Assembly (NCBI GenBank): GCA_018715685.1
Contig: DVLC01000033.1
Coordinates: 1 to 37,768, forward strand
Length of the DNA stretch: 37,768 bases
Source: Candidatus Cryptobacteroides merdipullorum
GTDB lineage: Bacteria; Bacteroidota; Bacteroidia; Bacteroidales; UBA932
Direction: 5' to 3'
How positions within the stretch are numbered: position 1 is the stretch's first letter; every line of letters starts with the position of its first letter. The position numbers were made by a program, and so were the translations under genes. The notes beneath the pieces are model-generated. The model was not told where the DNA came from. It ran no database searches and worked only from the letters and a program-made list of their open reading frames with translations. Positions 36,702 to 37,768 of this stretch are shown piece after piece.

Positions 36702-37768
36702 TGAAGCGTACTGAAGTGACAAGAACGGCTCTCGCAGGAACTATGCTGCTGTGCCTCTGCCTTGCGGCGGGGGCGCAGGAGCGTGCTGTTCCGGCAACGA
36801 GGGAAACTGCTGTCGGCTCCAGCTTGTGGCTCAGAAGTTCCAACAGCGCCGGTCTCGCCCTGGACTCGCTCGGAGTGATGTCCGATCTGTCGCTCGGCTT
36901 CTCCTTCGAACAGGGAGGACTCAAGTCGGTCTGGGCAGGTGAAAGGGAGACAGATGCGGGAGTAGAGGCGAAAGGCGTGGCAAAGGTTGCGGGAATGACT
37001 TTGTACGGAGATTTCTCTTACGACTATTCCGACATCTCCGGAGCCCGGTACAACGCCTCCGTGTATGAGCCGGCATACGACCAGCCGTATTATGTTGCGG
37101 ACTATTCCGTTTCGGGCTGGAAGAAGCAGGCCTATGACATGGGGTTCCGCGGCGCGACTCCTCTTTTCTGGAGAGACAGGGCGGCATTCGGCTTCGAAGC
37201 CCGCTACAAGGCCATGGTCGGAGCCAAGCAGACCGACCCGAGGACGGAGACCTTCAGATACGACCTGCTTCTCGCCCCGTCCTTCACCTTCAGCTTCGGC
37301 GGCGCCGGAACATTAGGGCTGAAGCTGGAGTACATGCACGGCTTCGAGAGAAGTACGCCGTCGGTCGAGAACGACTGGGAGACGCCGAGGGTCGCGATCA
37401 TGCGCGGCCTTGGCTTCTACACCGCGGGTACTGCCGGCGGGAATCTCGGCTTCGACATATTCTATTACAAGACGAACCGCTTTGGCGGATCATTGCAGTA
37501 CGCCTTCAGTTCGACTTCCGCCGACCTGCTCGTGGATGTGGGATCGTATGTCTCCACGACATTGGTGAGCGAGAATCCCGAATTTCCCAGAATGAGGGGC
37601 CGGACTGAAAAAATCGGTCTGACTCTCGACGCCATGGCGAATCTCGGCAGGCGGAAGAATCATCGCGTCATGCTCCGCGCGGACTGGGGTTCGACTTCCG
37701 GATATGAGTATAATCAGCAGCTCGGCACTTCGCAGGGAGTTTCGCACTGGATTACTATAAACAATCCT
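36701..37768 (+). CDS. Outer-membrane beta-barrel protein, DUF6850-like (3' end outside window; not in ORF track)
   Basis: ATG at 36701 overlaps the preceding TAA by 1 nt; frame MKRTEVTRTALAGTMLLCLCLAAGAQERAVPATRETAVGSSLWLRSSNSAGLALDSLGVMSDLSLGFSFEQGGLKSVWAGERE... with signal peptide; no stop seen in the portion translated. Confidence 0.75.
   Translation, partial: MKRTEVTRTALAGTMLLCLCLAAGAQERAVPATRETAVGSSLWLRSSNSAGLALDSLGVMSDLSLGFSFEQGGLKSVWAGERETDAGVEAKGVAKVAGMTLYGDFSYDYSDISGARYNASVYEPAYDQPYYVADYSVSGWKKQAYDMGFRGATPLFWRDRAAFGFEARYKAMVGAKQTDPRTETFRYDLLLAPSFTFSFGGAGTLGLKLEYMHGFERSTPSVENDWETPRVAIMRGLGFYTAGTAGGNLGFDIFYYKTNRFGGSLQYAFSSTSADLLVDVGSYVSTTLVSENPEFPRMRGRTEKIGLTLDAMANLGRRKNHRVMLRADWGSTSGYEYNQQLGTSQGVSHWITINNP

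Overview
Bacteroidales-type chromosomal window (GC-rich, TAnnTTTG-type promoters, SusC/TonB-style receptor, lipoproteins with BACON-like repeats). Left to right: (1) 3' end of a probable Rpn-family PD-(D/E)XK nuclease gene and a nested inverted-repeat intergenic region; (2) a minus-strand unit of a secreted DRGH-like DNA/RNA non-specific endonuclease lipoprotein, an untracked 58-aa peptide ORF and a BACON-type lipoprotein; (3) a PqqD / ABC exporter / nucleotidyltransferase / S24-S26 peptidase / HPr-kinase-like cassette, RiPP-modification-like but without a cyclase, interrupted by a plus-strand HigBA-like toxin-antitoxin module; (4) a tightly packed minus-strand block (about 30.7 kb down to 9.6 kb) encoding two protein kinases (one membrane-spanning, one fused to an AAA+ ATPase), a PP2C phosphatase, an FHA/zinc-ribbon protein, a zinc ribbon protein, a multi-AAA+ CbbX/SpoVK-like protein plus a split-off truncated AAA+ unit, a cytosolic M48 metalloprotease, a STAND-like NTPase, a GDPD lipoprotein and an unknown membrane protein; (5) glnS, a long perfect-like hairpin, and a TonB receptor / DUF4876 / DUF6850-like outer membrane operon running off the right edge. 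The best candidate for an undescribed system is block 4: a eukaryotic-like phospho-signalling and AAA+/protease module, possibly a stress or conflict system. All functions are inferred from motifs read by eye; no searches were run.
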